A DNA stretch of 64,000 nt. Source: Arthrobacter hankyongi (GTDB lineage: Bacteria; Actinomycetota; Actinomycetes; Actinomycetales; Micrococcaceae). Location: positions 62,001 through 126,000 of the forward strand of contig NZ_JAKLTQ010000012.1 in assembly GCF_022012395.1 (NCBI RefSeq). The letters are read 5' to 3'. A program made the position numbers and the translations under genes. Each line of letters starts with the position of its first letter. Within the stretch, counting starts at the first letter, position 1. This document shows, one piece after another, positions 8,774-17,628 of the stretch. The notes beneath the pieces were generated by a model. That model was given only the letters and a program-made list of their open reading frames with translations, was not told the origin of the DNA and did no database searches.

Positions 8774-8824
8774 ACGTGAGGCGCGTCACGTAAAAACTGT
8801 ATTTGTGAATGTTTTTATTGGCAA
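8774..8824 (-). promoter_or_regulatory. Promoter with inverted repeat in front of the permease-P450 operon
   Basis: Reading the minus strand, a -35 TTGCCA (8824-8819) and a -10 TACAGT (8801-8796) are separated by exactly 17 bases. The predicted start of transcription falls near 8789, inside an inverted repeat ACGTGA-N6-TCACGT (8774-8791). A palindrome over +1 is a typical repressor or autoregulator site. The AT-rich stretch stands out from the GC-rich surroundings. Confidence 0.6.
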
Positions 8825-8843
8825 GAGGTTTCATCGGAGAACT

Positions 8844-8881
8844 TTTGCCGGCACCGGCAGCGCTGGCTAAATACCGGCAAA
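8844..8881. promoter_or_regulatory. TGCCGG/CCGGCA repeat cluster upstream of the permease promoter
   Basis: A perfect 14-base palindrome (TGCCGG-CA-CCGGCA, 8846-8859) is followed by a third half-site CCGGCAAA (8874-8881), which also pairs with TTTGCCGG at 8844-8851. The cluster sits about 20-55 bases upstream of the -35 of the permease promoter, where activators bind. GC-rich six-mers are common in this genome, so this is a candidate PucR site only. Confidence 0.35.
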
Positions 8882-8959
8882 TCCAAGGCTAGGCGACGGC
8901 TGTTTGGGCGAATATGACGCGGGACACGCCTGCGGTAAACTCGGCGAAAACCTTTGTTT

Positions 8960-10567
8960 CTAAAAGATTTTATCGATCCGGTCCCCCGGAACCCGGGCGG
9001 CGTGCTCGGCGGCGATCTCCTCCTGCAGGGCCAGGTAGAGGTTCGCCACCACCGCGGCCTCCGACAGCCTGCCGCCCACCAGCTCCTCGGCCTTGCGCAG
9101 GCGGTAGCGCACGGTGTTGCCGTGCAGGAAAAGGGATTCGGCGGTGCGCGCGACATCCATGTCCATCGCCAGATAGCGCACGACGGTCCGCAGCAGCCCG
9201 GGGTCCCGGCGCAGCGCGTCGACATAACGCGCCAGCTTGTCCGCCTCCCGCGGGGAGTCCCGGCGGGCCAGCAGCCAGGACACCGGATCCACTTCGTCGA
9301 GCCGGACAATACCGGCCTCCCGGCCCGCGCCCGAGGCTGCCGCCCGGCGCGCAATCCCCGCGGCGGTTTCGGCCTCCCGGAAGGCTTCGGGAGTGGCGGC
9401 CAGGTCACCGTAGGGTTCGGACAGCCCGATCGAGGCTTCGCCCCGGAACAGCTGGAGCCAGCCGTCCAGTACCGCCGATTCGCTGACCACTGCCTGGAAA
9501 CCGGGCGGGCTCTCCGGGGTCCGCCCGCTCTCGGCCAGCAGCAGCCCCAGGCCGCTCCGTCCCGCATACTCGAGCAGCCGCGGAACCAGTGCCGGCGGCA
9601 AAGGCGCGTTGTCCAGTCCCTGTGCCACAGCTGCCCGGAGCCTGGTGTACGGCTCGAAGCGGAAGGGCCTCATGCGCTCCCAGAAACGCAGCTCCCGGGA
9701 CCCGGGGATGCCGTCCTGCAGCGCAGTGAGCAGCTGGATGCCTTCATGGCGTTCCCGCGACATCGCCAGCTGGTTGATCCCGCTGATCGCTCCGAGCAGG
9801 CGCTGGGTGGTTTCCAGGAGCACCTCGCCCAGGTCCTCCACGACGCCGGCATTGCGGCTGGCTACCGCCAGCCGGTAGCCGTTGCCGCGCAGCACCAGCG
9901 GCCGGGCCATCACCTTCCAGCGGCCGACGTCGAAGGCCCCTGCGCCTGCGCCGTGCTGCACTTCATTCCAGATCAGGTGGACGGGACCCTCGCCCGTCGA
10001 TTCGACCACCCGGCCGGACTCCTCATACAGCACGGCGGTCCCGCGGCACGTCGCCCCGAGCCTGGAGATCAGCGCCCGGGTCGGGTCCTCGTGGGACATG
10101 GCCTCGAGCAGGTCGTTGGTCAGGCGCATGGCGCGTTTGAGCTGGTACGAGTCCGGGGACACCTTGGACTGGTTGACGAAGTTCTCCACCACATAGAAGG
10201 GCACCTCGGCTGCGACCGTATACAGCGGGAACGCGCCGGCCCGGCAGGCCGCCACCAGGGTGACCGGCACCCGGTCGAAGTACACCCCGACACCGAAGAA
10301 CAATGCCGCAACGCCCGCTCCGCGCAGGCTGGCCACCAGATGCTGTGCCAGCCCGGCGTCGTCCTCGGCGCCGACGAACCGCAGCCCGGTGGTCAGCATG
10401 ATGGAACCCGGTTCGAACCACCGGCCGGGATCGTGGATCTCGCTGGTGTGTGCTCCCGTGATGCTGCGTGCGGGGTCCCCTGCCACCACCGCGGCCACCT
10501 TCAGGGAGGGTGCCGCGGCGATCTCGCCGAGCGTCAAAAAGGGAACCGAACCGCGGGCGTCGATCAA
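8960..10567 (-). CDS. PucR-family transcriptional regulator (1)
   Basis: 535 residues: N-terminal PucR ligand domain (about 10-130), a central GGDEF-like region, and a C-terminal helix-turn-helix of the PucR/HTH_30 type (MDMDVARTAESLFLHGNTVRYRLRKAEEL, near 470-510). The likely start is TTG 10567, four bases after a perfect AGGAGG; no ATG or GTG offers a better fit. It lies between the P450 operon (same strand, downstream) and the divergent hyuA gene, so it is the natural regulator of one or both, sensing a nitrogen compound. A TACAAT -10 hexamer on its own strand (10629-10624) may be its promoter. Confidence 0.88.
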   Translation of the reverse strand: MIDARGSVPFLTLGEIAAAPSLKVAAVVAGDPARSITGAHTSEIHDPGRWFEPGSIMLTTGLRFVGAEDDAGLAQHLVASLRGAGVAALFFGVGVYFDRVPVTLVAACRAGAFPLYTVAAEVPFYVVENFVNQSKVSPDSYQLKRAMRLTNDLLEAMSHEDPTRALISRLGATCRGTAVLYEESGRVVESTGEGPVHLIWNEVQHGAGAGAFDVGRWKVMARPLVLRGNGYRLAVASRNAGVVEDLGEVLLETTQRLLGAISGINQLAMSRERHEGIQLLTALQDGIPGSRELRFWERMRPFRFEPYTRLRAAVAQGLDNAPLPPALVPRLLEYAGRSGLGLLLAESGRTPESPPGFQAVVSESAVLDGWLQLFRGEASIGLSEPYGDLAATPEAFREAETAAGIARRAAASGAGREAGIVRLDEVDPVSWLLARRDSPREADKLARYVDALRRDPGLLRTVVRYLAMDMDVARTAESLFLHGNTVRYRLRKAEELVGGRLSEAAVVANLYLALQEEIAAEHAARVPGDRIDKIF

Positions 10568-10736
10568 TTTACCTCCTGGAAACAGCCGGCCACATGCCGG
10601 ATCGGCCCCGGTCAGGGCACCGGATTGTAAAAATCACAACCGGCCGTGTGAGCATTTTCAATTCTGCCAGTGACAGCGACTTGCGTCACAGCGGAACCTT
10701 ATGGCTACCCGAATCCACGTCTGGAGGAACACTCAG
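10568..10736. promoter_or_regulatory. Divergent control region between pucR (1) and hyuA
   Basis: The 169 bases hold both promoters. Visible elements are an inverted repeat GTGAC-N10-GTCAC (10670-10689), an inverted repeat CCGGC-N5-GCCGG (10586-10600), a TTGT-N7-ACAA repeat around 10625-10639, and a minus-strand -10 TACAAT (10624-10629). The GTGAC/GTCAC half-sites resemble the GTGA/TCAC arms of the repeat at 8774-8791, which would fit one regulator acting at both places. No strong -35/-10 pair is evident for hyuA. Confidence 0.4.
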
Positions 10737-12797
10737 ATGGCCAATGTACGAGTCGCCGTCGACGTCGGCGGAACATTCACCGACGTCTGCATCTTCGATG
10801 AACAAACCCAGAGCATGCGGGTCACCAAGGTGCCCTCGACTCCCGCCGACCCCATGATCGCCGTGATGAACGGCGTCGCCCGGGCCGGGATCGACCTGGC
10901 AGACGTCTCGCTGTTCTCCCACGGAACCACCGTCGCCACCAACGCCCTGATCACCCGGAACTTCCCCGCCGCCGCCATGGTGACCACCCGCGGCTTCCGC
11001 GACGTGATCGAAATCCGCGACGGCACCAAGGATGATCTTTGGGATGCTTACAACGACGTCACCGGCCCCTACATCCGCCGGCGCGACCGCTTCGAAGTCA
11101 CCGAGCGCACCGATTACGCCGGCAACATCGTGACCCCGCTGGACGAGGATGAGGCCCGCAGGCTCGCGGCGCTGCTGCGCAAGCGCGGTGCCACCACGAT
11201 CGCCGTGTGCTTCCTTAATTCCTATGCCAATGCGGACAACGAGGTCCGCATGCGCCGGATCCTGGAAGAGGAGATCCCGGAGGCCACCGTCTCCACCTCC
11301 GCCGAGATCCTGCCCGAAATCTTCGAACATGACCGGTTCAACACCGCCGTGTCCAACGCGGTCCTGGCCCCGCTGGTGACCGGCTACGTGGACCGGCTGG
11401 CCGAACAGCTCAAAGACGGAGGCTATGCCGGGGACCTGCTGCTGCTGCATTCGGGCGGCGGATCCATGACCCCGCGCATGGTCAAGCGCTACCCGGTCCG
11501 GCTCGCGGCGTCGGGCATTGCCGCCGGCGCCATAGCCGCCAAGCATGTGGCCCAGCAGTGCGGCTACGAGAACGCCGTGGGGCTGGACATGGGCGGTACG
11601 TCCACCGACATCGCGCTGGTCTCCGGCGGGGAACTACGCATCACCAAGGAGTGGCAGGTCGAATACGGCCACCCCATCGTCTTCCCCAGCATCGAAGTGC
11701 TCACCATCGGCGCGGGCGGCGGCTCGCTGGCCCACATCGACATTGCCGGCTCGCTGCGCAACGGCCCGCAGTCGGCGGGTGCGGATCCCGGCCCGGCCTG
11801 CTACGGCACCGGCGGCGAAGAACCCACCAACTGCGACGCGAACGTGCTGCTCAACCGGCTCGGTACCGACCTGGCCGGCGGCGCCAAGATGCTGGACCGC
11901 GAACTCGCGCGCAAGGCGGTCAACCGCGTCATCGCCGAGCCGCTGGGGATGACGGAGGAGGAGGCGGCCCACGCCGTCCTGCAGGTGGCCAATGCCAACA
12001 TGGCCGACGCCGTCCGGCTGATTTCCATCCGCCGGGGCTACGACCCGCGCGACTTCGCGCTGATCGCCTTCGGCGGGGCCGGCGCCCTGCACGGCGCGGA
12101 GGTGGCACGGGAACTGAACATTCCCACCGTCGTCGTCCCGCCCAACCCCGGGGTGACCTCGGCACTGGGCTGTCTGCTGGTGGACATCCGGCACGACCTG
12201 TCCACCATGTACACGGCACTGGCAGCCACCGCGGACGAGGAGGACCTCGAGGCCACGTACCGCTCGCTGGAGGCGGACGCCACCGCACGCCTGCGGCACG
12301 AAGGGGTCAGCGAGGAGGACTCGGTCCTGCAGCGCATCATCTCCATGCGCTACCACGGCCAGTGGCGCTCCCTTTCGGTCCCGATCGGTTCCGGCCCCGG
12401 CGCCCTCGCCGCCGCCATCGACACCTTCCACCAGCAGCACGAAAAGGAATTCGCGTTCCGCCAGGATTCCCAGCCGGTGGAGATCTACCAACTCCAGCTC
12501 ACCGCCGTCGGCAAGACCCCCAAGCCCAGCTTCCGGCCGGCCGAGCTCCGGCCAGGCGGTCCGGGAGAGCCCGGATCGCACCGTTCGGTGTACTTCGGTC
12601 CGGACGGCTGGCTCGAGACCCCCGTCTACAACCGGGACAGCCTGCCCGCCGGCGCCACGTTCGCCGGGCCGGCCATCGTCAACCAACTGGATTCGACCAC
12701 CGTAATCCCGCCGGACACCGTGGCGGAGATCGACGAATGGCTGAACATCCGGATCCATCTGACCCACCGCCGCCTCGAGCAGGAGGAAAGCAAATGA
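10737..12797 (+). CDS. hyuA: Hydantoinase/oxoprolinase family, ATPase subunit A
   Basis: 686 residues beginning MANVRVAVDVGGTFTD, the ATP-binding motif of the HyuA/5-oxoprolinase family, with the second conserved block GLDMGGTSTDIALV near 282 and the usual actin-like domain. The ATG at 10737 was preferred over 10701 because a GGAGG lies nine bases upstream. Family members hydrolyse cyclic amides with ATP: N-methylhydantoin, 5-oxoproline, acetophenone-type carboxylation, and, in caprolactamase and OplBA, lactams. Given the aminovalerate/glutarate genes nearby, a lactam such as 2-piperidone, or pyroglutamate released from gamma-glutamyl compounds, are plausible substrates. Overlaps hyuB by four bases. 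Confidence 0.88.
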   Translation: MANVRVAVDVGGTFTDVCIFDEQTQSMRVTKVPSTPADPMIAVMNGVARAGIDLADVSLFSHGTTVATNALITRNFPAAAMVTTRGFRDVIEIRDGTKDDLWDAYNDVTGPYIRRRDRFEVTERTDYAGNIVTPLDEDEARRLAALLRKRGATTIAVCFLNSYANADNEVRMRRILEEEIPEATVSTSAEILPEIFEHDRFNTAVSNAVLAPLVTGYVDRLAEQLKDGGYAGDLLLLHSGGGSMTPRMVKRYPVRLAASGIAAGAIAAKHVAQQCGYENAVGLDMGGTSTDIALVSGGELRITKEWQVEYGHPIVFPSIEVLTIGAGGGSLAHIDIAGSLRNGPQSAGADPGPACYGTGGEEPTNCDANVLLNRLGTDLAGGAKMLDRELARKAVNRVIAEPLGMTEEEAAHAVLQVANANMADAVRLISIRRGYDPRDFALIAFGGAGALHGAEVARELNIPTVVVPPNPGVTSALGCLLVDIRHDLSTMYTALAATADEEDLEATYRSLEADATARLRHEGVSEEDSVLQRIISMRYHGQWRSLSVPIGSGPGALAAAIDTFHQQHEKEFAFRQDSQPVEIYQLQLTAVGKTPKPSFRPAELRPGGPGEPGSHRSVYFGPDGWLETPVYNRDSLPAGATFAGPAIVNQLDSTTVIPPDTVAEIDEWLNIRIHLTHRRLEQEESK

Positions 12798-14791
12798 CCG
12801 ACACCACGCTGGCGCCCTCGACAGCACCCGGGCGGCAAGCGCCGTCGGGCCTTGACCCGGTGACCTTCGAGGTCCTCAAGAATGCCTTCGCCACCAGCGT
12901 CGACCTGATGAGCGAGCAGATCCTGCGCACCTGCTACTCCTTCGTCATCTATTCGCGCGACTTCTCCTCCGCGCTCTGCGATGCCCGCGGCAACACCGTC
13001 ATGCAGGGCAGCGGCGACATCGCGGTGCACGTGGGCACGCTGCACTTCCAGTGCCAGGCGGTGCTGGAGGAATTCGGCTCCGACATCCACCCGGGCGATG
13101 TCTTCGCCATCAACGACCCGTACCGCGGCGGCACCCACTTCAACGACGTCAGCTTCATCCGCCCGATCTTCTCCGAGGGAGAGGTCATCGCCTTCGCCCA
13201 GAACAAGGGACACTGGGCGGACATCGGCGGCAACGTCCCCGGCTCCTTCGACGTCAACGCCAAGGAGCACTTCGGCGAGGGCCTGCGCATCACCCCGGTG
13301 CGGATCTGGAGCAAGGGCGTCTTCCTGCACGACGTCGCACAGCTGCTGGTCTCCAACACGCGGGCGCCGCAGCAGGCCATGGGCGACCTGCACGCACAGT
13401 CCGAGGCCACCGCGGTCTGCGAGCGCGAGGTCCTGCGCCTGGTCGGAAAGTACTCCAAGGACACCGTGGTCGCCGCAATGCAGGAGACCCAGGACTACGT
13501 CGAGCGCACCGTGCTGCGGCGCCTGGAATCGCTGCCGCGCGGGGAGTGGGAGACCGTCGACTACATCGACTTCGACCCGGGCAAGGGCGAGGGGCTGGTA
13601 CCGATCCGGATCAAGCTGATGCTGGACGGCAGCGGCATCCATTACGACCTCACTGGCTCGGCGCCGGCCGTGGAGACCTTCCTGAACTCCGGCTACGGCA
13701 CCACCTTTTCGGCCATCTATGCAGGCACCAAGACATTCTTCCCCGATGTGCCGCTGAATTCCGGGTTCTACGCCGCGGTCACCGCCGAGATCGGCCCCGA
13801 AGGCACCGTGGTCAATGCGGGCTGGCCGCACGCCGTCACCGGCTTCTGTTCCGGACCGTACGAGAAGCTGATGAACGGCATCTTCGAATTGTGGTCCCGG
13901 ATCATGCCCGAGCGTGCCATGGCCTGCGCCTTCAACCTCGAGTACCTGCTGGTGGGCGGGCGCGACGCGCGCGACGCCGGCAACCCGTACTTCATGTGGT
14001 ACGACTGGATGGCCGGCGGCTGGGGCGGCCGGGCCTCCAAGGACGGCGCCGGAGCCACCGCGCCGGTCTTCGGGCCGGGCCTGGCGGTGCAGCCGGTCGA
14101 AGGCCAGGAACGCCTCTCCCCCGTGCTGACCACCATGCACGCGATCGCCGTCGATTCCGGCGGCCCGGGCCGCCACCGCGGCGGCTGCGGGATCGAAAAG
14201 GGCGGCATCCTCACGGATGCCGTCAGCACGGTGATGAGCTACTGCTGCGACCGCGCCCGGTCGATCACCTGGGGTATCGAGGGCGGGCTGCCGTCCATCC
14301 CGCACGGGGTATGGCTGAACAAGGGGACGGCGGACGAACGCTTCCTCGGCTCCAATTTCTCGTCCGTGCCCGTCGCCTCGGGAGACGCGTTCACCCGCCC
14401 CTCCGCGGGCGGCGGCGGCTACGGCGATCCGCTCGAACGCGGCCCCGAGGAAGTCCTGGAGGACGTCATCGACGGCTATGTGTCGCTGGAGCGGGCCGCG
14501 AAGGACTACGGCGTGGTCATCCGCGGGATCGATCCGGAACTGGACCGGTTCGAGATCGACGTCGAGGCAACCGAAGCGCTGCGCACCGAGATCCGCACCC
14601 TGCGCCCCGGCTGGCTCAGCGATGATGCCGAGACTGTGGCCGCACGCTACCGCAGCGGCGAACTGCCGATGCTGGACGTCATCCGCCGGCACGGCGTCAT
14701 CCTCGACTGGGGCACCGGCGAACTCTACCCCACCACCACGGCCCAGTACCGGGAGCTGATGCAGCGCCGGTCCGCCGCCCACTGGCAGTAG
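12794..14791 (+). CDS. hyuB: Hydantoinase/oxoprolinase family, subunit B
   Basis: 665 residues, the normal size of HyuB. Recognised by GLDPVTFEVLKNAF at the N-terminus, DARGNTVMQGSGDIAVHVGT, NDPYRGGTHFNDV and GGWGGRASKDGAGA, all characteristic family blocks. Start is ATG 12794 in an ATGA overlap with hyuA, with AGGAGG at 12781. It forms the catalytic complex with HyuA for ATP-dependent ring opening. A 15-base-pair GC-rich hairpin follows the stop. Confidence 0.9.
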   Translation: MTDTTLAPSTAPGRQAPSGLDPVTFEVLKNAFATSVDLMSEQILRTCYSFVIYSRDFSSALCDARGNTVMQGSGDIAVHVGTLHFQCQAVLEEFGSDIHPGDVFAINDPYRGGTHFNDVSFIRPIFSEGEVIAFAQNKGHWADIGGNVPGSFDVNAKEHFGEGLRITPVRIWSKGVFLHDVAQLLVSNTRAPQQAMGDLHAQSEATAVCEREVLRLVGKYSKDTVVAAMQETQDYVERTVLRRLESLPRGEWETVDYIDFDPGKGEGLVPIRIKLMLDGSGIHYDLTGSAPAVETFLNSGYGTTFSAIYAGTKTFFPDVPLNSGFYAAVTAEIGPEGTVVNAGWPHAVTGFCSGPYEKLMNGIFELWSRIMPERAMACAFNLEYLLVGGRDARDAGNPYFMWYDWMAGGWGGRASKDGAGATAPVFGPGLAVQPVEGQERLSPVLTTMHAIAVDSGGPGRHRGGCGIEKGGILTDAVSTVMSYCCDRARSITWGIEGGLPSIPHGVWLNKGTADERFLGSNFSSVPVASGDAFTRPSAGGGGYGDPLERGPEEVLEDVIDGYVSLERAAKDYGVVIRGIDPELDRFEIDVEATEALRTEIRTLRPGWLSDDAETVAARYRSGELPMLDVIRRHGVILDWGTGELYPTTTAQYRELMQRRSAAHWQ

Positions 14792-14799
14792 CCGCCCCG

Positions 14800-14843
14800 C
14801 GCCGTCGTCGGCAGCCACCCTGAGGCGTCTGCCGACGACGGCG
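14800..14843 (+). terminator. Perfect 15-bp hairpin after hyuB
   Basis: Arms 14800-14814 and 14829-14843 are exact reverse complements (CGCCGTCGTCGGCAG and its complement) around a 14-base loop, starting nine bases after the hyuB stop. No T-run follows, so it may act as a weak terminator, an attenuator before the permease gene or an mRNA-stabilising 3' structure. Confidence 0.6.
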
Positions 14844-14909
14844 GCCCGGTCCGTCCCTGGCCGGCCGTTTCCGCCCGCCTTCCGCGGCCCTGGCCTGCTT
14901 CGCTGCAGT

Positions 14910-14941
14910 TTTCCCGGTTTCCCGGTTTCCTCGTTTCCCGG
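14910..14941. repeat. Four tandem 8-bp units TTTCCCGG
   Basis: Units at 14910, 14918, 14926 and 14934 are TTTCCCGG, TTTCCCGG, TTTCCTCG and TTTCCCGG with no spacer. They lie in the 212-base gap between hyuB and the NCS1 permease gene, 62 bases before its start. Slippage or an array of binding sites would both explain them. Confidence 0.7.
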
Positions 14942-15003
14942 CGACGGTACTTCCTGCCGCCGCGCCCTTTTCATGCTCGTTCCTGCCCTCATCCGGAGTT
15001 GAC

Positions 15004-16347
15004 ATGACCACCACCGACCATACCCAGCTGCATTCTCCCGACGCCGCACAAATGAGCAAGGGCTCGCTCTCGATGGCCTGGTACGGCCTGGTCAGTGCGA
15101 TGTTCTTCGTCTACATCGGTGCCGCCCTCGCCCAGGCCTATGGCACCGTCGATGCCATCATCGGCCTGGTCCTGACCATCGCGGTCTTTGGCGCCGTCAA
15201 CCGCGTCCTCTCCGCCTACGCGCTGCGGCACGGACTGACGGTCAGCCAGTTCTCCCGCAGCCTGCTCGGACGGACCGGCGCCCTGCTGGCGACCCTCATC
15301 TTCGCCGCCACCGCCGTCTACTATGCGGTTTTCGAAGGTTCCATCCTGGCCTTCGCCTTCCAGGCCCAGTTCGGCGGACCGATGCCGCTGTGGTATGCCG
15401 CCGTCGTCCTCTACACCACGCCGTTGGTAGCCGGCGGCATCCGCCGCTGGCTGGACAAGATCAACGGCTGGCTGCTGCCCCTCTACTGGGGCGGCCTCGC
15501 TGCCGCCGTGGTCTGGGCCGGCGCCGCGCACGGTTTCACCAGCAACTGGCTGACGCACAGCACCGGTCCGCTGCCCTTCGCCGCGGGCGGCCCCGGCTGG
15601 CTGGCCACCTTCGCCGCCTACATGGGCGTGTGGATCATGATGATGTACACCATGGACTTCGCTGCCCTCGGCAAGCCGACGGACACCGCGTTCCACCAGC
15701 GCTACACCTTCGGCTGGCTCTTCTACACGCTCGCCTTCGGCGTCAACGCGCTGATCGGCATCTTCCTGACCTTCACCATCCCGGGGCTGGACGCCACCGA
15801 AACCGGCGTGGCCGCCGGACTGGTCCAGCTGATGGGGCCGCTGGGGTTGCTGGTGGTCTTCGTCTCGCAGACCCGGATCAACACCGCCAACTACGCCCTC
15901 GGAATCTCGAACCTCAAGGAGTTCCTGGAGCGGACCCTGCGCTTCCGCGCTCCGGCCGCCGTCTGGGCCGCTGTCACTGGCGCGCTCATCTTCCTGCTGA
16001 TGCTGCTGCCGGTGGTGGACTACCTGCTGCTGGCCCTCACGTGGCAGGGCGTCATGGTCACCGGCTGGGTCGCCATCGCCCTGGCCCACATCGCGATGGA
16101 CCGGCGCAGCGGGGCCGCCGCCGAGCCGGGTGCCCTGCCGGACCGGGTCTTCGCGGCCGCCAACCCGGCCGGAATTGCTGCCTGGCTGGGTTCGGCGGCC
16201 ATCGGCATTGCGTTCGTGCAGTCCGGCGCGCCGTGGGGCGGCATCGTGGGCACGCTGGCCACCCCGGCCATCGCCGCCGGCCTCTATGCAGCCGTCCGGA
16301 CGGCGACCGGCAGGCGCACGGCGCTGCTGCCGGAGCATGTTGGCTAG
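15004..16347 (+). CDS. NCS1-type permease for cytosine/purine/hydantoin-like ring compounds
   Basis: 447 residues with about twelve membrane segments. The N-terminal SLSMAWYGLVSAMFFVYIGAA and YALRHGLTVSQFSRSLLG regions match nucleobase:cation symporter-1 proteins (CodB/HyuP-like). It lies downstream of hyuAB on the same strand and would import the cyclic amide those subunits open; hydantoins, nucleobases and lactams are all possible. A tandem repeat and a hairpin separate it from hyuB, so it may have its own promoter. Its stop codon overlaps the convergent stop of the next gene in a CTAG. Confidence 0.85.
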   Translation: MTTTDHTQLHSPDAAQMSKGSLSMAWYGLVSAMFFVYIGAALAQAYGTVDAIIGLVLTIAVFGAVNRVLSAYALRHGLTVSQFSRSLLGRTGALLATLIFAATAVYYAVFEGSILAFAFQAQFGGPMPLWYAAVVLYTTPLVAGGIRRWLDKINGWLLPLYWGGLAAAVVWAGAAHGFTSNWLTHSTGPLPFAAGGPGWLATFAAYMGVWIMMMYTMDFAALGKPTDTAFHQRYTFGWLFYTLAFGVNALIGIFLTFTIPGLDATETGVAAGLVQLMGPLGLLVVFVSQTRINTANYALGISNLKEFLERTLRFRAPAAVWAAVTGALIFLLMLLPVVDYLLLALTWQGVMVTGWVAIALAHIAMDRRSGAAAEPGALPDRVFAAANPAGIAAWLGSAAIGIAFVQSGAPWGGIVGTLATPAIAAGLYAAVRTATGRRTALLPEHVG

Positions 16348-17228
16348 AGCAGCGGCCACGCGCGGCGGCGCATGTCGTAGATGGCCCAGGCCCGGGGAAC
16401 CAGGTCGAAGGCGGCATCGCACATGCGCCGCAGCTGCTCCATGCTGCCGGCCGGGGCCTGTTCCCTGCCCGGGCCGCTGAACGGATCCGGATAGCTGCCG
16501 CCGTTGGCCGAGGCCCACTCCAGCCCGTGGGAATAGCCGCTGCAGAACTGCCAGACATAGACCAGCTCCGCCGGCACGTCGCCGGCGGAGCGCAGGTCTT
16601 TCAGGATCGCCGTCTGGGTGCGGTTCTTCGTGGCGTAGCCCCAGTTGCCGTCCGCCTTCCGGCTGAAGATCGGCGGCAGGCCCATGGCCTGGGCCGACTC
16701 GTTGACGGACCGGCGCAGGCCGTCGAAATAGTCCCGGGCCCCGGCGTGCTGCCCGGGGTGGAATTCCTCCAGGTAGGTGTCCCAGAAGGACGCGGCGTTG
16801 AACACTTCGCGGGCAATCAGCACCAGGCTGCGCCGGGCGCGTTCCCGCCCGTGCTCGGGCAGCAGGGCCCACAGCACCGTCGCCGCGCACTCGATGACCG
16901 TGCGCACCAGCGAGTAGGGTGCGTTCGTATAGAGCCGGTAGCAACCGGATCCGCCCGGCTCCTCGGCGAACAGCAGCCGCCGCAGGGCCTGGAGGTTATC
17001 CATCGCCGCGGCCAGGGACTGCTGCAGCAGGCTGCTGACGCTGTGCGAGGCGGCGAACCGCTCGTCCAGCCGCGCCAGCGGAGAGCCCGGCTCGAAGTCG
17101 TCCGCCTCCGTGTTCCGGGCGCACAGCGGCTCCAGGGCCTGCAGCCGGTCCAGGATGGCCCGTGCCGCGATGCTTTCGGCGTCGCCGTCATCCAGCCGGC
17201 CCGCGCAGCCGCGGGGCACCCGTTCCAT
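16344..17228 (-). CDS. Uncharacterised protein
   Basis: 294 residues from the ATG at 17228 (MERVPRGC). I do not recognise a family. It is soluble, helical in appearance, with no signal peptide; a repeated pattern of SLVRTVIECAATVLWALL and conserved-looking tryptophans (SYSHGLEW, NAASFWDTYLEEFHPG) gives it the look of a globular cytoplasmic helical-bundle protein. Codon use is normal for the window. It is convergent with the NCS1 permease (overlapping stops) and points away from the CoA-transferase gene, so it could share the 17229-17628 control region. Longer start options exist upstream (to 17327) but are low-complexity and lack a ribosome site. Confidence 0.6.
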   Translation of the reverse strand: MERVPRGCAGRLDDGDAESIAARAILDRLQALEPLCARNTEADDFEPGSPLARLDERFAASHSVSSLLQQSLAAAMDNLQALRRLLFAEEPGGSGCYRLYTNAPYSLVRTVIECAATVLWALLPEHGRERARRSLVLIAREVFNAASFWDTYLEEFHPGQHAGARDYFDGLRRSVNESAQAMGLPPIFSRKADGNWGYATKNRTQTAILKDLRSAGDVPAELVYVWQFCSGYSHGLEWASANGGSYPDPFSGPGREQAPAGSMEQLRRMCDAAFDLVPRAWAIYDMRRRAWPLL

Positions 17229-17493
17229 GGGAAAAATCCTAGTCCCCCGCCTGCCGCCGGAGGCCGGGATGGAAAGGGCGACGACGGCGGCCCCGCGCCG
17301 TCTGCCGTGCCTGCCGGTAGCAAACACGGCCGGCCACGCGTCCTCCGCGCCCGGCTTTCAAATGGCGTCTCGGTATCACCACAGGTCAGAGCGTTGCTTG
17401 AAGCGTAAAGCTGTACCGGGCGGTCTAATCGTGGGCGCGGAGGACAATGCTGGGCCGTGGCGGGGCCACCCGCTTTGTGCAAACCGTCCATCC
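17229..17493. other. Left part of a 400-base intergenic region
   Basis: Non-coding stretch between the divergent uncharacterised gene and the CoA-transferase gene. No reading frame with a credible start, no hairpin and no repeat of note. The recognisable regulatory element begins at 17494. Confidence 0.5.
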
Positions 17494-17540
17494 TTGGGTC
17501 CGGACATCCAATGCGGACCACCGGGCGACCTTCCTACACT
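17494..17540 (+). promoter_or_regulatory. Promoter with TTGG-GGACATCCAATG element, copy A
   Basis: The element at 17494-17513 has TTGG and CCAA ends and shares the 12-mer GGACATCCAATG plus the preceding GGTC with a second copy at 20521-20539. Here it is followed after 21 bases by TACACT (17535-17540), a good -10; the second copy has TACGGT after 20 bases. No consensus -35 is present, so an activator sitting on the element is likely. It reads toward the CoA-transferase gene at 17629. Confidence 0.6.
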
Positions 17541-17628
17541 GAACGCCAGTCCGGCAACCGGCGGCGGTTGCGCCGTCCGGTCCTCTGCACATTTTCGAAG
17601 CACAGTCCCGAAGCACGAAAGGGCGCCG

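Noticed and set aside
8960-10567. ATG start for the first PucR
   Set aside because: No ATG or GTG in a suitable place; TTG 10567 behind AGGAGG gives the full N-terminal domain.
14910-14941. Tandem repeats considered as a CRISPR-like array
   Set aside because: Units are 8 bases with no spacers and there are no cas genes.
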